DNA of 64,000 nucleotides from Daphnia pulex. Its lineage: Eukaryota; Arthropoda; Branchiopoda; Diplostraca; Daphniidae. Both the position numbers and the translations under genes were made by a program. Location: the NCBI RefSeq assembly GCF_021134715.1, contig NC_060018.1, forward strand, positions 4,977,501 through 5,041,500, given 5' to 3'. Each line of letters begins with the position of its first letter. Positions within the stretch are counted from its first letter, which is position 1. Under the pieces are notes generated by a model that saw only the letters and a list, made by a program, of their open reading frames with translations, was not told the DNA's origin and ran no database searches. This document shows, piece by piece, positions 62,741 to 64,000 of the stretch.

Positions 62741-62776
62741 TATAAAAGGCGAGAGAAAAGTTGACAGGGATCAGTC
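62741..62776 (+). promoter_or_regulatory. TATA box and initiator of secreted gene R
   Basis: TATAAAAGG starts at 62741 and TCAGTCGAG has its A at 62773, 32 bp downstream. The arrangement matches the C1q promoter at 57146. Confidence 0.7.
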
Positions 62777-63262
62777 GAGTGAGCATCTCCGACACGGTAA
62801 CAACTCCATATTTCGTCGTAATATCAGTTCGCAATCATGGGTAAATGTTCATTTTTATTTCGAGTCGTAAATCTATTCTATCTTGTTATTAGTTGTTGAT
62901 ACGACTAGTTACCTTCGAAAAATAATTTCCTATTGTTTATTGCATAGTTAATTATGGCATTGTGTTGCTGTTGGGTGTTGTATCGTTGATGTCGACCACG
63001 AGAGAAAATCTTTCAAAAGGAAAGAGAAAAGGCAACAGAAGTCCATCGAGTGAGCATCTCCGACCCGGCAACAACTGCATTCTTCGTCGTATTACCAGGT
63101 CGCAATCACGGGTAAAAAATCTGTATTTCTACATGGAATTTTGTATCAATTTCCATTTTTTCTATTTGATAATATGTCCGTTAATGTTGAATATTTAATA
63201 TTGTGTAGTTAACTATGCCGTCATGCTGCTATTGGTTGTTGTATCGTCGATGTCTGGGTCGA
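62775..63262 (+). repeat. Tandem duplication of the 5' end of gene R
   Basis: The block 62775-62997 (5' UTR, tiny first exon, intron, signal-peptide exon) recurs at about 63044-63262. Shared words include CGAGTGAGCATCTCCGAC, TTCTTCGTCGTATTACC against TATTTCGTCGTAATATC, CGCAATCAYGGGTAAA, and TTAAYTATGSC before the hydrophobic segment. In the second copy the start codon reads ACG. Confidence 0.85.
62837..63198 (+). CDS. Truncated secreted gene R, copy 1
   Basis: The first exon codes only ATG plus G (62837-62840). After a 107-bp intron (62841-62947) the second exon continues MVNYGIVLLLGVVSLMS, a signal peptide, then TTRENLSKGKRKG and reads into the duplicated 5' UTR of copy 2. Unspliced it stops at 63198; splicing at 63111 (CGG/GTAAAA) would join copy 2 in a shifted frame. 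The mature region of a real family member is missing, so the product, if any, is a short basic peptide of chimeric origin. Confidence 0.4.
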
Positions 63263-63596
63263 CCACTGGTGTACCGACGTCTCCTGGATAAGGCGGATAC
63301 CAAACCGCAACGCCACCACCTTATTACTCAACAACATACGCAACGACCAGATACTACACCGAGGTTGCACTGTTGGGTTTACAGTTAAATCACCAAGGAT
63401 CGAGATTATTACACCACAACTTGTGCTGCTCCTCGAGCTACACTACCAAAGCGCTAGAGTACTACACCGAGGCACCTACTGAGACTACGCAACTACGTAT
63501 GCTGCCCCAACCTACGACACCGAGGCTCCAGCTTATTACATTACCAAAGCTGTCGAATTCTACATTGGATCGCCCAAGTACGACAGAAATCACCAA
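63209..63596 (+). pseudogene. Broken Tyr/Thr-rich secreted protein, copy 2 of gene R
   Basis: After the acceptor at 63208 the copy reads VNYAVMLLLVVVSSMSG, then GVPTSPG and a TAA stop. Beyond it one frame gives GGYQTATPPPYYSTTYATTR, then YYTEV; other frames give TTKALEYYTEAPTE and AAPTYDTEAPAYYITKA. These fragments of one Tyr/Thr/Ala/Pro-rich repeat protein sit in different frames, so at least two frameshifts and one nonsense change have broken it. The copy also lost its ATG. Sequence error is an alternative explanation for single indels, but not for all of the changes together. Confidence 0.65.
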
Positions 63597-63886
63597 CACG
63601 GCAGCCCCGAAGTTTCGAATAAACTTCGTTTCAAACAGTGTAACGGCAAAGAGTGAAGGTGAGTTCTCTATTATTGTAATTTTGTGCAACATGTACTAAT
63701 GACTTGTTTTCCTTCCTTGTCTGTCTTTCGAACAAGACAAATTCGACTGCAATCGCGTCGAATTCAATAGCAAAGATAACACATTCGTACGTGTACACCG
63801 CGCCGTTAAACTTGACATTGTCGGTCGGCAAGCCGCACTTGACGATGGCCGTACCATCACCTACGACAAGTGCTTTATTGTCACAG
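63597..63886 (+). pseudogene. Decayed exons of an apoptosis-inducing factor (AIFM1-like) gene
   Basis: At 63597-63658 the frame SPEVSNKLRFKQCNGKE resembles the AIF segment DPNVTKTLRFKQWNGKERS. The Trp has become Cys, and the Arg after GKE is a TGA stop (63654-63656). The donor AG/GTGAGT is intact. At 63727-63886 a second piece reads FEQDKFDCNRVEFNSKDN, then AVKLDIVGRQAALDDG and RTITYDKCFIVTG, matching the AIF Rossmann-fold region ([22 protein letters not shown]) up to a G/GTAAAC donor. No AG acceptor is present before FEQ. AIF is a mitochondrial FAD oxidoreductase. This copy is partial and broken, attached behind an unrelated secreted-protein relic. Confidence 0.6.
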
Positions 63887-64000
63887 GTAAACAGTTTATG
63901 CCAAACGAAATTTGTCTTTAAAAGTCTCAATGATTACACCTTTTGAATGTTGAATAACTTTGATAATCTTCCTGCTCGATAGTGTCTTAAGAGCCTATTT

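Overview
The window looks like nuclear DNA of a small arthropod with a compact genome. A branchiopod crustacean such as Daphnia is my best guess. The evidence is animal gene families (7B2, gremlin, DEG/ENaC, septin, MCFD2, C1q), introns that are often about 60-110 bp with GT..AG ends, TATA plus TCAGT-type initiator promoters, and many short dinucleotide repeats. The species is inferred; no search was run. Gene models were built by joining exons by eye, checking splice signals and reading phase at every junction.

Layout, left to right. 1-291 (-): 5' end of an RRP1 rRNA-processing gene. 4.8-5.4 kb (-): single-exon gremlin/DAN-type BMP antagonist. 7.2-9.7 kb (-): ten-exon neuroendocrine protein 7B2, with one GC-AG intron. 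9.7-22.7 kb: about 13 kb with no recognisable gene except a weak three-exon model at 17.3-18.1 kb. 23.0-24.4 kb (+): unrecognised acidic, Gln/Asn-rich secreted protein with dibasic sites, behind a CRE/TATA/initiator promoter; it is divergent from 7B2. 26.0-29.2 kb (-): nine-exon DEG/ENaC (pickpocket-like) channel. 30.4-32.0 and 33.6-35.2 kb (-): two tandem aldo-keto reductases. 36.0-36.9 kb (+): MCFD2-like EF-hand protein with a polyglutamine tract. 37.2-37.7 and 39.0-40.8 kb (-): two related secreted proteins, the second with a long Pro-rich tandem repeat. 43.0-49.6 kb (+): hexokinase with up to three alternative first coding exons. 54.5-56.4 kb (+): septin of the SEPT3/9 type. 57.2-58.4 kb (+): secreted C1q-domain protein. 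62.3-64.0 kb (+): nested tandem duplications, a TATA-driven gene start, a broken Tyr/Thr-rich secreted-protein copy, and decayed exons of an apoptosis-inducing factor (AIF) gene.

Themes. Neuroendocrine secretion is represented by 7B2 (the PC2 convertase chaperone and inhibitor) and by the candidate prohormone-like gene facing it. Metabolic housekeeping is represented by hexokinase and the two reductases. The right-hand third carries fast-evolving secreted genes with strong TATA boxes, tiny first coding exons that split the signal peptide, and low-complexity repeats. The right edge shows such a gene being duplicated, broken and merged with a fragment of an unrelated gene. I saw no tRNA, rRNA, CRISPR array or intact transposon.
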